Assembly: GCA_965237785.1 (NCBI GenBank)
Contig: OZ250159.1
Location: 1,860,001-1,924,000 of the forward strand
Direction of reading: 5' to 3'
Length of the DNA stretch: 64,000 nt
Source of the DNA: UBA6522 sp965237785
GTDB taxonomy: Bacteria; Pseudomonadota; Gammaproteobacteria; Steroidobacterales; Rariloculaceae
The translations under genes were made by a program, and so were the position numbers. Position 1 is the stretch's first letter. The number at the start of each line of letters is the position of its first letter. Positions 9,260 through 17,694 of this stretch are shown here, piece after piece. The notes beneath the pieces were generated by a model. That model saw only the letters and a list, made by a program, of their open reading frames with translations. It did no database searches and had not been told where the DNA came from.

Positions 9260-9970
9260 ATGCAGAGAAGGGCTGTGCAACCGCTGGCGCGACCCTACAT
9301 CATGACCAGCACGCTGATCATGGTGATCGCTGTCGTCGGCTTTTGGCCCTCGTATCTGCAACCGCTGGTCACGGGAATTTCAGAAGCCCAGCACGTCATC
9401 CACTTTCACGCGATCGTCTACTTCGGCTGGCTGGGTTTGTTCGTTACTCAAGCCTGGTTTGCGGCCAGCGGCCAGCTGGCGCTGCATATGAAGTTCGGCA
9501 AGGTCGGCATGATTTACGGCACGGCCATGATCCTGGTGGGCTTGCTGGTCACGTTCAGCCGATTCGCCGATCGGGTTTCGGCGGGTAACCTCGAGCAAGC
9601 GCAACGCTCACTCCTTTACCCGTTTTCGGACATGTTGATATTCCCCGCATTCTTCGGCGCCGCCATTGCCTACCGCCGCAAACCGGAGATCCACAAGCGG
9701 CTGATGATCGTGGCGAGTACGTATCTGCTGGTGGCCGCGGTGTTGCGCATGCAGATTGTCGGCAGTCCGCGATCACAGGCCATGTTCATCGGTATCTGGA
9801 TCACACCCATCGTGCTGGGGATGATCCACGATTTCGTTCGCCGAAGGCTCATTCACCCGGTCTATCTCATCGGCATCGCCGCGCTCGCCCTGTCGGCATA
9901 CCGCGATTTCATCCGCTCAACGGAATCCTGGTGCATCTTTACCGAATGGTTGGCTACGTTTGTCGTCTAG
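9260..9970 (+). CDS. Multi-pass membrane protein of unknown function
   Basis: About 236 residues with roughly six or seven hydrophobic segments: LIMVIAVVGFWPSY, VYFGWLGLFVTQAW, MIYGTAMILVGLLVTF, FPAFFGAAIAYR, RLMIVASTYLLVAAVL and IGIAALALSAYRDF. Conserved-looking His residues (VIHFHAIVYFGW and EIHKRLM) recall small cytochrome-like or DUF2306-type integral proteins, but I cannot assign a family. It is read divergently from the TonB receptor, whose start is about 150 bp away, so the two share a promoter region. Confidence 0.7.
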   Translation: MQRRAVQPLARPYIMTSTLIMVIAVVGFWPSYLQPLVTGISEAQHVIHFHAIVYFGWLGLFVTQAWFAASGQLALHMKFGKVGMIYGTAMILVGLLVTFSRFADRVSAGNLEQAQRSLLYPFSDMLIFPAFFGAAIAYRRKPEIHKRLMIVASTYLLVAAVLRMQIVGSPRSQAMFIGIWITPIVLGMIHDFVRRRLIHPVYLIGIAALALSAYRDFIRSTESWCIFTEWLATFVV

Positions 9971-10030
9971 GCCGAATTTCTCACCCATCTGCTACATCGG
10001 CCGCCGATTCGCTTGCGGTGACGCCTTTTC

Positions 10031-11197
10031 ATGACGGACGTCCATATCATCGGTACCGGGCAGACGCCGGTTACCCAGGGACAGGCACGAAGCGTCGGCC
10101 ACCTGGCCAGCGACGCTGTCACACTCGCCATTGAAGCCGCCAGCGTCGAGTCGGGGGCTGTGTCGGCGCTGTACCTCGGCAACATGACGGCGGGAATACT
10201 GGAGCGCCGGCAGCAGTTGGCTTCGTTGTGCGCCCACACCTGCGGCCTGACGGGAGTGGAAGCCTTTACCCTTGAAGCCAGTAGCGCGTCGGGCGCTGCG
10301 GCGCTTCGAACCGGATTCATGGCGGTTGCGGGTGGGTTCTACGACATCGTCGCCGTTTGCGGCGTGGAGCGACTGTCCCATGCACCGCGCGAGGAATCCA
10401 CGCTAGCCCTGACGGCGGCATTGGACTCGGAGGACAGCCGGCTCGGAGGGTCATTCGTCACGCTCAACGCGACCCTGATGCGCCACTACCTGAGCGCCCA
10501 CGACTTGCGTCCGGAAGATCTTGCGCCGTTTGCGATTACGGCCCATAACAACGGCGGGAACAACCCGTACGCGCTGCTGCGGAAACCGTTGGATATGGAG
10601 GGTTATCTGTCCTCAAGGGTGCTGGTGGAGCCGCTCCGCCTGATGGATGCTCCGCCGATTTGCGACGGCGCCGCCGCGGTGATTCTGGCCAGCAGCCGCG
10701 TGGCTCGCACGCTGCCTTCGCAGCAAAGGCCGCAGGTGACGATTCGCGCCTCCGCCGTGGCCTCCGACTCGCTATCGGCCTCGAACTGCATTGCCAAGCT
10801 CAAATTTCCCGTCGCCGAGCAGTCCAGCCGGCGAGCCTACCGGCAAGCTGGCGTCGCCCCCGAAGACATTGACGTACTCGAGTTGCACGATGCCTATACG
10901 GTCATCACGGCGCTGAGCCTTGAAGCGTGCGGCTTCGCCGCGCGAGGCGAAGCCGTCCGCCTCGGCAAGGAGGGTGCTTTGGCGCTGGACGGCCGGTTGC
11001 CGATCTCCACCATGGGGGGGCTCAAGTCGAGGGGGCATCCCGTGGGCGCCACGGGCATCTACCAGGTGGTCGAAGCCGTTCAGCAGTTGCAGGGGACGGC
11101 CGGCAAGAACCAGGTCAAGAACGCGAGAGTGGCGATGACCCAGAATCTCGGCGGGATGTGCGCTACGGCGATCACGCACGTGCTTGTCGCGGTTTAG
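10031..11197 (+). CDS. Thiolase-fold protein (SCP-x type) lacking the nucleophilic Cys
   Basis: 388 residues with the thiolase superfamily plan: MTDVHIIGTGQTPV at the N-terminus, a C-terminal LELHDAYTVITALSLE segment and the catalytic-base motif GHPVGATGIYQVVEA, ending NLGGMCATAITHVLV. In active thiolases the nucleophile sits in a (A/S)CASG motif; here the aligned residues are EASSASGAAAL, so serine replaces cysteine. It may be a non-condensing acyl-CoA-binding relative or use another residue. No OB-fold (DUF35) partner gene lies beside it, unlike many SCP-x thiolases. Confidence 0.8.
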   Translation: MTDVHIIGTGQTPVTQGQARSVGHLASDAVTLAIEAASVESGAVSALYLGNMTAGILERRQQLASLCAHTCGLTGVEAFTLEASSASGAAALRTGFMAVAGGFYDIVAVCGVERLSHAPREESTLALTAALDSEDSRLGGSFVTLNATLMRHYLSAHDLRPEDLAPFAITAHNNGGNNPYALLRKPLDMEGYLSSRVLVEPLRLMDAPPICDGAAAVILASSRVARTLPSQQRPQVTIRASAVASDSLSASNCIAKLKFPVAEQSSRRAYRQAGVAPEDIDVLELHDAYTVITALSLEACGFAARGEAVRLGKEGALALDGRLPISTMGGLKSRGHPVGATGIYQVVEAVQQLQGTAGKNQVKNARVAMTQNLGGMCATAITHVLVAV

Positions 11198-11282
11198 CAG
11201 CCTTTCGGACTGTATTCTACTGCGAGAACTCACCGTAGGGCGTCGCGGGGGCGCGCGACGAAGATCGGCCGGGAAGTGCAGG

Positions 11283-12464
11283 CTACAGGACGTTCTCGGT
11301 GAGCCAACCGTGGATGTATTCGGCGATTTCCTTGCTGTTGAGTTCCAGCATCATCATGTGGCCGTTGCCCGGCAAACCCACGTCCTCCATGCGCACGTAC
11401 TCGGTCTGTACGCCCGCCTGATTGAGCCAGTTGGCAAGACAGTGGTCGAAGATGCGATGGTAGCCGCCCTCGCCGTTCATGAACAGCACGGGAATGTCCG
11501 TCAGATTCGCCAGTTGGCGCGCGGGCTCGACCTGCTGGTAGCAGGGCACCAGACCCGGACCTTCCGCTTCGGCCTGAAGCTCCACCTGCAACTCCGAAGC
11601 GTCGCTCACCGGGGGGTCGTAGGTGATCGGCGTATTGCCGACGCCCCAGGCCAGTCCGCCGCGCTCCCGGTACACCACGTTCGTTGTATCCACGCCGCGG
11701 ATCGGCGGCGCCGCCGGCTCCAGCGTGACGATGGTGTGCACAAGTTCGGGCCGCTCATCGGCGATATTCCAGCCGAACCAGCCGCCCTGGGAGTGTGTCA
11801 ACAGGATCACCGGCGTGCCGATCATGTCCAGGAGCGCCACATTGGCATCGATGGTGAGCTGTGCCTGCCGGCCACCGATGAACTCCACCTGGGTCTTGTT
11901 GAAATAGTCGGCAACCGGATCGCCCATCAGGCCCGTGCCCGGCCACTGGGTGTGCTTGTCGGCCTGGGGAAAGTCCGCGGTGGCTGCCGAAGCCGTGAAG
12001 ATCTGCTCCAACTGGGGGCCGTTGCGGATATTGATATTGCCGTCGACCTCGGGCACGTACTGGGAGCGCCCTCGCGCCGGGAAGTCCTGGACGTAAACGA
12101 CGTAACCCATGTCCAGGAAGTCGTATGCCCAGCCGGGACGCCCGTCCGGCGTCTGCAGGAAGTCCACGCCGGTCTGGCCGGCGCCGTGGAGAAAGACGAT
12201 GGGATAGTCGTGCTGGATCTCGTGGGGCACCATGACCTCCACGTACATGGCGCCGCCCATGGTGACGTCGTCACGGAATTCCACGTATTCGCCGCCGGCG
12301 TACAAGAACCCTTGATATGCCACGTTATCCATCGACATCATCGGGATTTCCGCGGGCGGCTGCTGCGCCTGGGACGCGCCGGCAAGCGCGGCAAGCACTG
12401 CTGCTGCGGCAACACCGTGGGCAGCGCCGCGGGCGACGCCCTGGATTCTATGTTGGTTCATCAT
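11283..12464 (-). CDS. Secreted alpha/beta hydrolase (esterase-like)
   Basis: 393 residues with a signal peptide (VAAAAVLAALAGASQA). The alpha/beta-hydrolase core shows IVFLHGAGQTG (oxyanion region), PARGRSQY, the nucleophile elbow THSQGGWFGW (Ser), and near the C-terminus GNGHMMMLELN with the catalytic His. A strong AAGGAG site precedes the ATG pair. It is a close paralogue of the lipoprotein at 13885-15150 (shared TGVD-x-x-QTPDGR, ITYDPPVSD and NGHMMMLELN). The two flank an NHL-repeat gene in one direction, suggesting an operon. The substrate is unknown. Confidence 0.85.
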   Translation of the reverse strand: MMNQHRIQGVARGAAHGVAAAAVLAALAGASQAQQPPAEIPMMSMDNVAYQGFLYAGGEYVEFRDDVTMGGAMYVEVMVPHEIQHDYPIVFLHGAGQTGVDFLQTPDGRPGWAYDFLDMGYVVYVQDFPARGRSQYVPEVDGNINIRNGPQLEQIFTASAATADFPQADKHTQWPGTGLMGDPVADYFNKTQVEFIGGRQAQLTIDANVALLDMIGTPVILLTHSQGGWFGWNIADERPELVHTIVTLEPAAPPIRGVDTTNVVYRERGGLAWGVGNTPITYDPPVSDASELQVELQAEAEGPGLVPCYQQVEPARQLANLTDIPVLFMNGEGGYHRIFDHCLANWLNQAGVQTEYVRMEDVGLPGNGHMMMLELNSKEIAEYIHGWLTENVL

Positions 12465-12493
12465 TCGTTATCTCCTTCCGGTTGGCGAGGCCA

Positions 12494-12570
12494 ACTGCCG
12501 GGATGCTTCGGGATGCTCCGGGCTGGTTCCGGATGCTTTGGGATGCTTCGCGCTGGTTCCGGATGGTTCA
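12494..12570. repeat. Short imperfect tandem repeat (GGGATGCT-x-CGGGCTGGTTCC)
   Basis: In the 117-bp gap between the NHL gene and the downstream hydrolase, the strings GGATGCT, GGGATGCT and C-x-CTGGTTCCGGATG recur about three times. The unit is short and GC-rich. It may form a small intergenic structure or be simple slippage. Confidence 0.6.
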
Positions 12571-12581
12571 CCGCCGATCGA

Positions 12582-13862
12582 TCATTCCCACGCCGCGTAG
12601 ACCGGCTTGCCCACCATCGTTTCGGGGCGTGCTCCGGCTTTGGGCATGTATTTCTGGACGCGGCCATTGCCGACTTCGGCGATGTAGAAATTGCCGTCCT
12701 GATCGACGCTCAGCCCGTGAACGCCCCACTGTGCGCCGGGGAAGTCGCCCATGACGCCCCAGGAATAGAGCAGGTTGCCCTCCAGGTCGTAGCCCAGAAT
12801 CTTGGTGGTGGCCCGATCCGCCGCCCAGAGGATGTTATCCGCGCCGATGTAGAACAGGTGAATGTCCGTCGGATCCGGACCGAAGCTCCACTCGTCGAGA
12901 TATTCGCCGTTCTCGTCGAAAACCTGGACGCGATTGTTGGCGCGATCGTTGACGTAAACGCGCCGGGTCTGTACGTCCACCGCGACGCCGTGGACATTGT
13001 TCATGTAACCGGGCCGGGTTTCGTTGGGCGCGTCGCCCGCCTCGCCCCAGGACATGAGGTAGTTGCCATCGCTGTCGAACTTCACCACTCGGGTATTGGC
13101 GTAGCCGTCCGCGACGAAAAATACGTCATCCAGAAAAGCCATGAACGTGGGCCGGAAGAAGTGCTCGCCGTCATCGCCGCGCTCGTTCGGCACGCCCAGG
13201 GTCTGCACGAGTTCCGAACCGTCGTTGGTGAACTTGAAGATGGCGTGACGGTAGTCGTCCACCACCCAGACGTGTTTTTCCGGATCGTAGGGATTGATGG
13301 TCACGTAATGTGGCCGGCGGAACATTGAGTCCCATTGCGTCCACGCCTCGATGATCTCGCCGTCGCCGTTCACCACCACCAGGCAATGTTCCCAGCGATG
13401 GTCCACGCCGTGCTCGCCGCGGTCGGTATCGTCGCCGTCCAGCGCGCCGGGCAGGCTCGCCCGCGGACCCACGGAGGCGTTACGCCACGGGAGTTGGGAG
13501 ACCGGAAAGGACAAAGCCGGTCCCGCTTCAGGGTAGACCATCCCCTGGGGACGCTCGATATTGGGCAGTTCGCCCCGATGGAGAATGTAAATCCGGTCCG
13601 GGCTCTCGGCAAAGACGCTCTGTCCGGCGCCGTAGGTCCAGCCTTCGTGCCCCGGCAACTCGGCCAGGTCCTGGGGCCAGTTCGGATCGACCTCATAGGG
13701 CCCGAACATATCCTGCCCGCCCTTCTGCCCCGGCATGGCGCCAAACTGCTGGACGTGGACGACCTCCTGGACGACCTCCCCGCCCCCGGAGAGCACATAC
13801 GCGACGACGGCCCCGACCGCGGTACCGGCGGCGACGGCAACAATTAGTTCACGACTACCCAT
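12582..13862 (-). CDS. NHL-repeat beta-propeller protein (amidating-lyase-like)
   Basis: 426 residues. An N-terminal hydrophobic anchor (LIVAVAAGTAVGAVVAYVL) precedes a six-blade-type propeller: repeated units such as RPHYVTINPYDPEKHVWVVD, GDDGEHFFRPTFMAFLDDVF, NNVHGVAVDVQTRRVYVNDR, NNRVQVFDENGEYLDEW and WGVHGLSVDQDGNFYIAEVG. This arrangement matches the NHL/peptidyl-alpha-hydroxyglycine lyase fold; bacterial members are mostly uncharacterised exported proteins. It lies 22 bp after the upstream lipoprotein hydrolase, so is operonic. A close paralogue runs off the right end of the window (63163 onward). Confidence 0.85.
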   Translation of the reverse strand: MGSRELIVAVAAGTAVGAVVAYVLSGGGEVVQEVVHVQQFGAMPGQKGGQDMFGPYEVDPNWPQDLAELPGHEGWTYGAGQSVFAESPDRIYILHRGELPNIERPQGMVYPEAGPALSFPVSQLPWRNASVGPRASLPGALDGDDTDRGEHGVDHRWEHCLVVVNGDGEIIEAWTQWDSMFRRPHYVTINPYDPEKHVWVVDDYRHAIFKFTNDGSELVQTLGVPNERGDDGEHFFRPTFMAFLDDVFFVADGYANTRVVKFDSDGNYLMSWGEAGDAPNETRPGYMNNVHGVAVDVQTRRVYVNDRANNRVQVFDENGEYLDEWSFGPDPTDIHLFYIGADNILWAADRATTKILGYDLEGNLLYSWGVMGDFPGAQWGVHGLSVDQDGNFYIAEVGNGRVQKYMPKAGARPETMVGKPVYAAWE

Positions 13863-13884
13863 GATTCAACTCCCTCGGGTTCCC

Positions 13885-15150
13885 TTATTCGACATTTTCC
13901 TGAATCCACTCGTGGATGAACGCAATGATGTCGTCGCTGTTGAGCTCCAACATCATCATGTGACCGTTGCCGCTGATGCCTTCGTCCTCAAGACGCACAA
14001 AATCGGCCCTGACGCCCGCCTGATTCAACCACTTGGGGATGCAGGCGTCGAAGACGCGATGATAGGTGCCGTCGGCGGAGATCGACAACACCGGCACGTC
14101 GGCAAAGTTGACCAGTTGACGCGCCGGCTCCTCCTGGAGATAGCACGGTACTTCGCCGGGTTGATCCGCTTCGTCTTCCAGATAGGTCACCAGCTCGGAC
14201 GGATCGCTCACGGGAGGATCGTAGGTGAGCGGATAGTTGACCGGCCCCCACGCGTTGGACGCCCGCCCCGAATAAGCGACCTCGGAGGTGCTGACATTCC
14301 CGATTTGCGGGCCACCCGGCTCCACGGTGATAAGGCCCTTGACGAGACCGGGCGCGCCCTCAGTCACGCCGAAGCCGACGCCGCCGCCCTGGGAGTGGGT
14401 GAGCAGTACGACCGGGCCGATCTGCTCCAGCAACTCGATCGCGGCGTGGCGCGCCATCGTGGTGCTTTGGCCGGCGAACTGCACTTGCGTCTTGATGAAA
14501 TTGTCGAAGACGGGATCGCCGGGCTTGCCCTCGCCTGGCCATTGCGTGTGATTGTCGTTGAGCGGGAAATTGCCCATCTCGGCCACGTTGGTCCAGATGG
14601 TTTGCAGTTGCGCCGCCGTGCGAATGCCAAGATCGCCATGCACACCGCCCGGAACGTAGGCAGAGCGGCCGCGGGCCGGATAGTCCACCATATAGAGCAC
14701 GTAGCCCTGCTCGAGCAGGTAATAGGCCCAACCCGCTCGGCCGTCCGGCGTTTGCTGCCAATCCACACCCGTCTGACCATTGCCATGGAAAAACACGACG
14801 GGATAGGGCTGGGTGACATCGCTGGGTTCCCAGACGTCCACATACATCTGCCCGCCCATCACCGGAGGATCGCCGACATACTCGCCGCCGACGTAATAGG
14901 AGGTCTTGCGCGCCAGGGTCTCGGTGGAGAATACCGGAATGGTATCCGGGGGCATGGCCACGGAGTCCGTGGACGCTGCGCCGGGCTCGAGTGCCGTGGC
15001 CGGCATCTCGGCGGCCGACTCGGCGGTCCCCGACGCCGGGGCGTCCATGGAGCCGTCTGCCTCGGAGCCGGGCTGGCAGCCAGCCAGTCCCAGGGTGAGT
15101 GCCAATCCCAATACGCTGGCAATGCGCGAATCCGATAGAACTGAGTTCAT
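13885..15150 (-). CDS. Alpha/beta hydrolase lipoprotein
   Basis: 421 residues. A lipobox (LGLALTLGLAGC) marks it as a lipoprotein, followed by a low-complexity Ala/Ser/Pro linker of about 60 residues. The hydrolase core has VVFFHGNGQTGVDW, PARGRSAYVPGG, the nucleophile elbow THSQGGGVGFGV and GNGHMMMLELNSDD near the C-terminus. It resembles its operon neighbour at 11283-12464 over the whole core. First gene of a probable three-gene operon (hydrolase, NHL propeller, hydrolase). Confidence 0.87.
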   Translation of the reverse strand: MNSVLSDSRIASVLGLALTLGLAGCQPGSEADGSMDAPASGTAESAAEMPATALEPGAASTDSVAMPPDTIPVFSTETLARKTSYYVGGEYVGDPPVMGGQMYVDVWEPSDVTQPYPVVFFHGNGQTGVDWQQTPDGRAGWAYYLLEQGYVLYMVDYPARGRSAYVPGGVHGDLGIRTAAQLQTIWTNVAEMGNFPLNDNHTQWPGEGKPGDPVFDNFIKTQVQFAGQSTTMARHAAIELLEQIGPVVLLTHSQGGGVGFGVTEGAPGLVKGLITVEPGGPQIGNVSTSEVAYSGRASNAWGPVNYPLTYDPPVSDPSELVTYLEDEADQPGEVPCYLQEEPARQLVNFADVPVLSISADGTYHRVFDACIPKWLNQAGVRADFVRLEDEGISGNGHMMMLELNSDDIIAFIHEWIQENVE

Positions 15151-15258
15151 TCTTGTTTCCCCTCAGGCTGGATTTGCCAAACGATCATTCTGCACCGGAG
15201 GGGGCCCGTTGACAATTTCAATTTTGTAATGTCAGGGCGGCGGCGCGCGTTGCGTGCG

Positions 15259-15894
15259 CTACAGAGGGTCCGTTGGACTGGAGAACGGCTCAAATGCCTT
15301 CTGCGACGGCGGATCGTAGAAGCCGTATTGGAGCCGGAGCGTCTTGACCTTGCCGAACCATGGGATGGTGACGATGTAGATGTTGCCGTACTCGTCCGGG
15401 GCGATAGTCGGGATGTTCTTGCTGCCGTGAAGTTCCTCGACCAAGGGCGCAATCGCCTCACCGAGGGTGACGACCAGGACGATTTCTCCCTTGTGCTCCC
15501 TGAGAACCTGCGCCATGAAGGGTACTACGTCATAGGGGTCCCTGATCGCCACGTCGATGCCCAGGCGCTCGGCAACAGCCGATGCCGTCTCCTGGGTTCG
15601 ACGGTGCTCGCTGGCATAGACCGCGTCCACGCCCTGGATGACATCGATGTCTTGCATGACATCGGCGAGCAGATCGGCTCGTTGCTGTCCCAGCCTGCTC
15701 AAGGGCGGATCGATGCTCGCCGCGGCACCGGTATCCGTATGCCGAACAAAGATCAGTGTTGTGGTGGCCTGCTGCTCAAAGAACCACGCGAGCGCAACGC
15801 AGACGACGATGTAGATGGAGATCGGGATCAGTCGCGATCTGCGCCGCTGCGGATACAGCGGTCTCGATCTGCGAATTCTTCTGCGCCGAAACAT
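15259..15894 (-). CDS. Membrane-anchored histidine-phosphatase-like protein
   Basis: 211 residues. A basic N-terminus (MFRRRRIRRSRP) and one transmembrane segment (LIPISIYIVVCVALAWF) precede a phosphoglycerate-mutase-like domain starting TLIFVRHTDTG, with the RH motif that carries the phosphorylated histidine, then LSRLGQQRADLLA and YASEHRRTQETA. In the family a second histidine sits after a late strand (V-x-GHS); here the matching segment is LVVTLGEAIAPLV, so that His is absent and activity is doubtful. The ATG at 15894 was chosen; 45 further upstream codons are open. Confidence 0.75.
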   Translation of the reverse strand: MFRRRRIRRSRPLYPQRRRSRLIPISIYIVVCVALAWFFEQQATTTLIFVRHTDTGAAASIDPPLSRLGQQRADLLADVMQDIDVIQGVDAVYASEHRRTQETASAVAERLGIDVAIRDPYDVVPFMAQVLREHKGEIVLVVTLGEAIAPLVEELHGSKNIPTIAPDEYGNIYIVTIPWFGKVKTLRLQYGFYDPPSQKAFEPFSSPTDPL

Positions 15895-16080
15895 ATTCAG
15901 TCCACGAGATTCAGTCCACGAGACGATTGATTCCTGCCACCTGCTACCCGTCCTGGCGTACCACCCACCCGCCTTGGCGTACCGCTCCGGGCGCCAGACC
16001 GCCCGCGCCAGCGTTGCGTCGCGACGCACCTGCCTGAGTCGCGTCGCGACGTAACCGCAGCGATCACTGACGGTCTATGG

Positions 16081-16395
16081 TCACTGCTCGCTATCGTGGT
16101 TACCTACCGGGCGTTCCTTCACCACAGTGTATTCGACCTCGACGATCTCGCCTGCCGCCGTTCGCCGAGAGTTTCCGGCCGCCGTTCGTTGAGCGTATCC
16201 AGTCGCCTTGCGCATTCCCCGGCGCCGCAACCACCAGACTCGAACGAAGAGCACCAGACCGGCAATGACCGCGAGTCCCAGGAACAGGGACAGCAACACC
16301 GCGCCGACAAATATGGCGCCTACGGTGACGACAGCGCCGACCAACAGGCCGGCCACTTGCAGGATCGGATTCCGCGACGCCGAGACTCGATACAT
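16081..16395 (-). CDS. Small two-TM membrane protein
   Basis: 104 residues with two adjacent hydrophobic segments (VAGLLVGAVVTVGAIFVGAVLL and FLGLAVIAGLVLFVRVWWL) followed by a basic RRRGMRK stretch and a hydrophilic tail. This layout is common in Gammaproteobacteria in genes of unknown function. No enzymatic motif is seen. Confidence 0.6.
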   Translation of the reverse strand: MYRVSASRNPILQVAGLLVGAVVTVGAIFVGAVLLSLFLGLAVIAGLVLFVRVWWLRRRGMRKATGYAQRTAAGNSRRTAAGEIVEVEYTVVKERPVGNHDSEQ

Positions 16396-16470
16396 AGTGC
16401 GTCCATTCTACCCCCATGGGATTCGCCGCGCCCACTGCCGACGCTACGGGTGCTGCCAGATGCGGTAGCG

Positions 16471-16500
16471 TGCGACGACGTGCGACGACGTGCGACGACG
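16471..16500. repeat. Three perfect copies of TGCGACGACG
   Basis: A decamer is repeated exactly three times in tandem, 118 bp before the tRNA-Ser gene. Whether it is a protein-binding array or slippage cannot be told. Confidence 0.8.
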
Positions 16501-16617
16501 ATTCAGGTTCCGGCTGGGCGGGCGGCGTCAGGCTCGCCGTCGCGCTACCCGGCTACAGCGGGATATCGGCGGGTCAGCCTTGCGTCGACCCCTGGTCCCC
16601 CGGACAATGCCGAGTCA

Positions 16618-16707
16618 GGAGAGGTGGCAGAGTGGTCGAATGCGGCGGTCTTGAAAACCGTTGTCCGTTTGCTCGGACCGGGGGTTCGAATCCCTCCCTC
16701 TCCGCCA
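16618..16707 (+). tRNA. tRNA-Ser (anticodon UGA)
   Basis: A 90-nt class II tRNA. The acceptor stem is GGAGAGG pairing with CCTCTCC, followed by discriminator G and encoded CCA. The D-loop is GTGGCAGAGTGGTCGAATGC, the anticodon loop CTTGAAA carries TGA (reads UCA), the variable arm is long (GTCCGTTTGCTCGGAC) and the T-loop is GGTTCGAATCC. All are standard for tRNA-Ser. AT-rich accessory DNA begins directly after its 3' end, a common position for island integration. Confidence 0.96.
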
Positions 16708-17016
16708 TTCCGTTTGAGAGATCGTTCTTGAATATATAATCAATACAATAACTTAGAAATTTTCTCTTAGTGAAGATTCCGCATATATTCCCATATTACG
16801 CTAGAGTGGTTCGGCACCTACGAGCCTGAAATTCGGAACTATTCGCTAATTTTTTTTTAGTCACTCATAGTAATTTCGTGTCACACTTGACACCATTAAG
16901 TACCATTTAAGTGCCATTTAAGTACCACTAAGCACCTTTAAATATCGTTAGGTGATACTAAATGGCAGTAGTGCGACAACATATAGTTTAGGCATCATGC
17001 TTGGGAGCGTGGCGGG
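16708..17016. other. AT-rich gap after tRNA-Ser with three 11-bp repeats
   Basis: The 300 bp after the tRNA are far richer in A+T than the rest of the window and hold no gene. At 16895-16927 three 11-bp units (ATTAAGTACCA, TTTAAGTGCCA, TTTAAGTACCA) lie head to tail, followed by a looser CTAAGCACC and TTTAAATATCG. One unit per helical turn fits an operator or iteron. A TTGACA at 16887 lacks a good partner -10. Confidence 0.6.
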
Positions 17017-17451
17017 ATGAAGAATTGGCTGCAAAGAATTTGGCATAAGGAACCTTTTGGGGCCCATGAGAGCGAGGGCGAAGTGGTAATCGAAGGATTG
17101 CGTGTACTCGTAACGAGCAATGAGGATGGCTGGGTTGCTCAAGGTTTGGAAATCGACTACGCAGCTGGCGGAACGTCCGTTCAGGATGTACTGGAGCGGT
17201 TTGCCACTGGATTGGCTTGTACCCTCGACGAACACTTCAAAGCCTTTGGGACCGTTGAAGGGATGTTGAAGCACGCGCCGGAGGACGTGTGGAAAGCGTT
17301 TTTCTCTGCACATGTAACCGACAGGGTTGGGGAAACTAGTGCAGGGGATTATCGCGAAAGCCTTACGCAGGCGTTAGACGAGCTTTCGCAAATCGACCTT
17401 CTTCCCACGCATTTGAGGCCGCTAAATTTCTACGAAACAGAAGCTGCTTAG
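17017..17451 (+). CDS. Hypothetical protein, possible HicB-like first gene of a pair
   Basis: 144 residues. The segment LRVLVTSNEDGWVAQGLEIDY followed by GGTSVQDVLERF resembles the beta-strand layout of HicB/DUF1902 antitoxins (short strand, D/E-G-W, strand, then a helix), but the C-terminal half is unassigned. GC content is lower than in surrounding genes. The stop codon TAG is followed immediately by the ATG of the next gene, so the two are translationally coupled, as toxin-antitoxin genes often are. The assignment is tentative. Confidence 0.6.
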   Translation: MKNWLQRIWHKEPFGAHESEGEVVIEGLRVLVTSNEDGWVAQGLEIDYAAGGTSVQDVLERFATGLACTLDEHFKAFGTVEGMLKHAPEDVWKAFFSAHVTDRVGETSAGDYRESLTQALDELSQIDLLPTHLRPLNFYETEAA

Positions 17452-17694
17452 ATGCTTCTCTCCACCGACCCGACTGACGGGGCTTTATCTCTAGATCGGG
17501 TCAAAGGAGTATTGGGGTCTCACGGGGTTCAGCTTAGTGAACGCAACGGTTTTACAATCATGTGCAAAGGCGACGTGATCGAAGTGCAACGTTTTACCGA
17601 TCCAGTGAATCGGGTGATCATTCAACGTCTTTGGCGCCTTTTTGATATTCCGATCCTTCACTTCTATTTTGACGTGCACGAGAACACGCATTAG
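17452..17694 (+). CDS. Small hypothetical protein, second gene of coupled pair
   Basis: 80 residues starting directly after the previous stop (TAGATG). Its LSERNGFTIMCKGDVIEVQRF and VNRVIIQRLWRLFDIPILHF segments suggest a compact alpha/beta protein. It is not confidently a HicA toxin because the double-stranded-RNA-binding His/Gly motif is not obvious. Low GC and tRNA-adjacent position indicate horizontally acquired DNA. Confidence 0.55.
   Translation: MLLSTDPTDGALSLDRVKGVLGSHGVQLSERNGFTIMCKGDVIEVQRFTDPVNRVIIQRLWRLFDIPILHFYFDVHENTH

Noticed and set aside
11184..13328. Open frame of more than 700 codons on the plus strand
   Set aside because: It is antisense to the hydrolase and NHL genes, whose motifs are unmistakable; high GC keeps the opposite strand open.
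16471..16500. Possible CRISPR array (three identical decamers)
   Set aside because: No spacers between units, unit far too short, and no cas genes in the window.
16887..16916. TTGACA as -35 of a promoter
   Set aside because: No acceptable -10 at 16-18 bp spacing; the repeats there are better described as a binding array.
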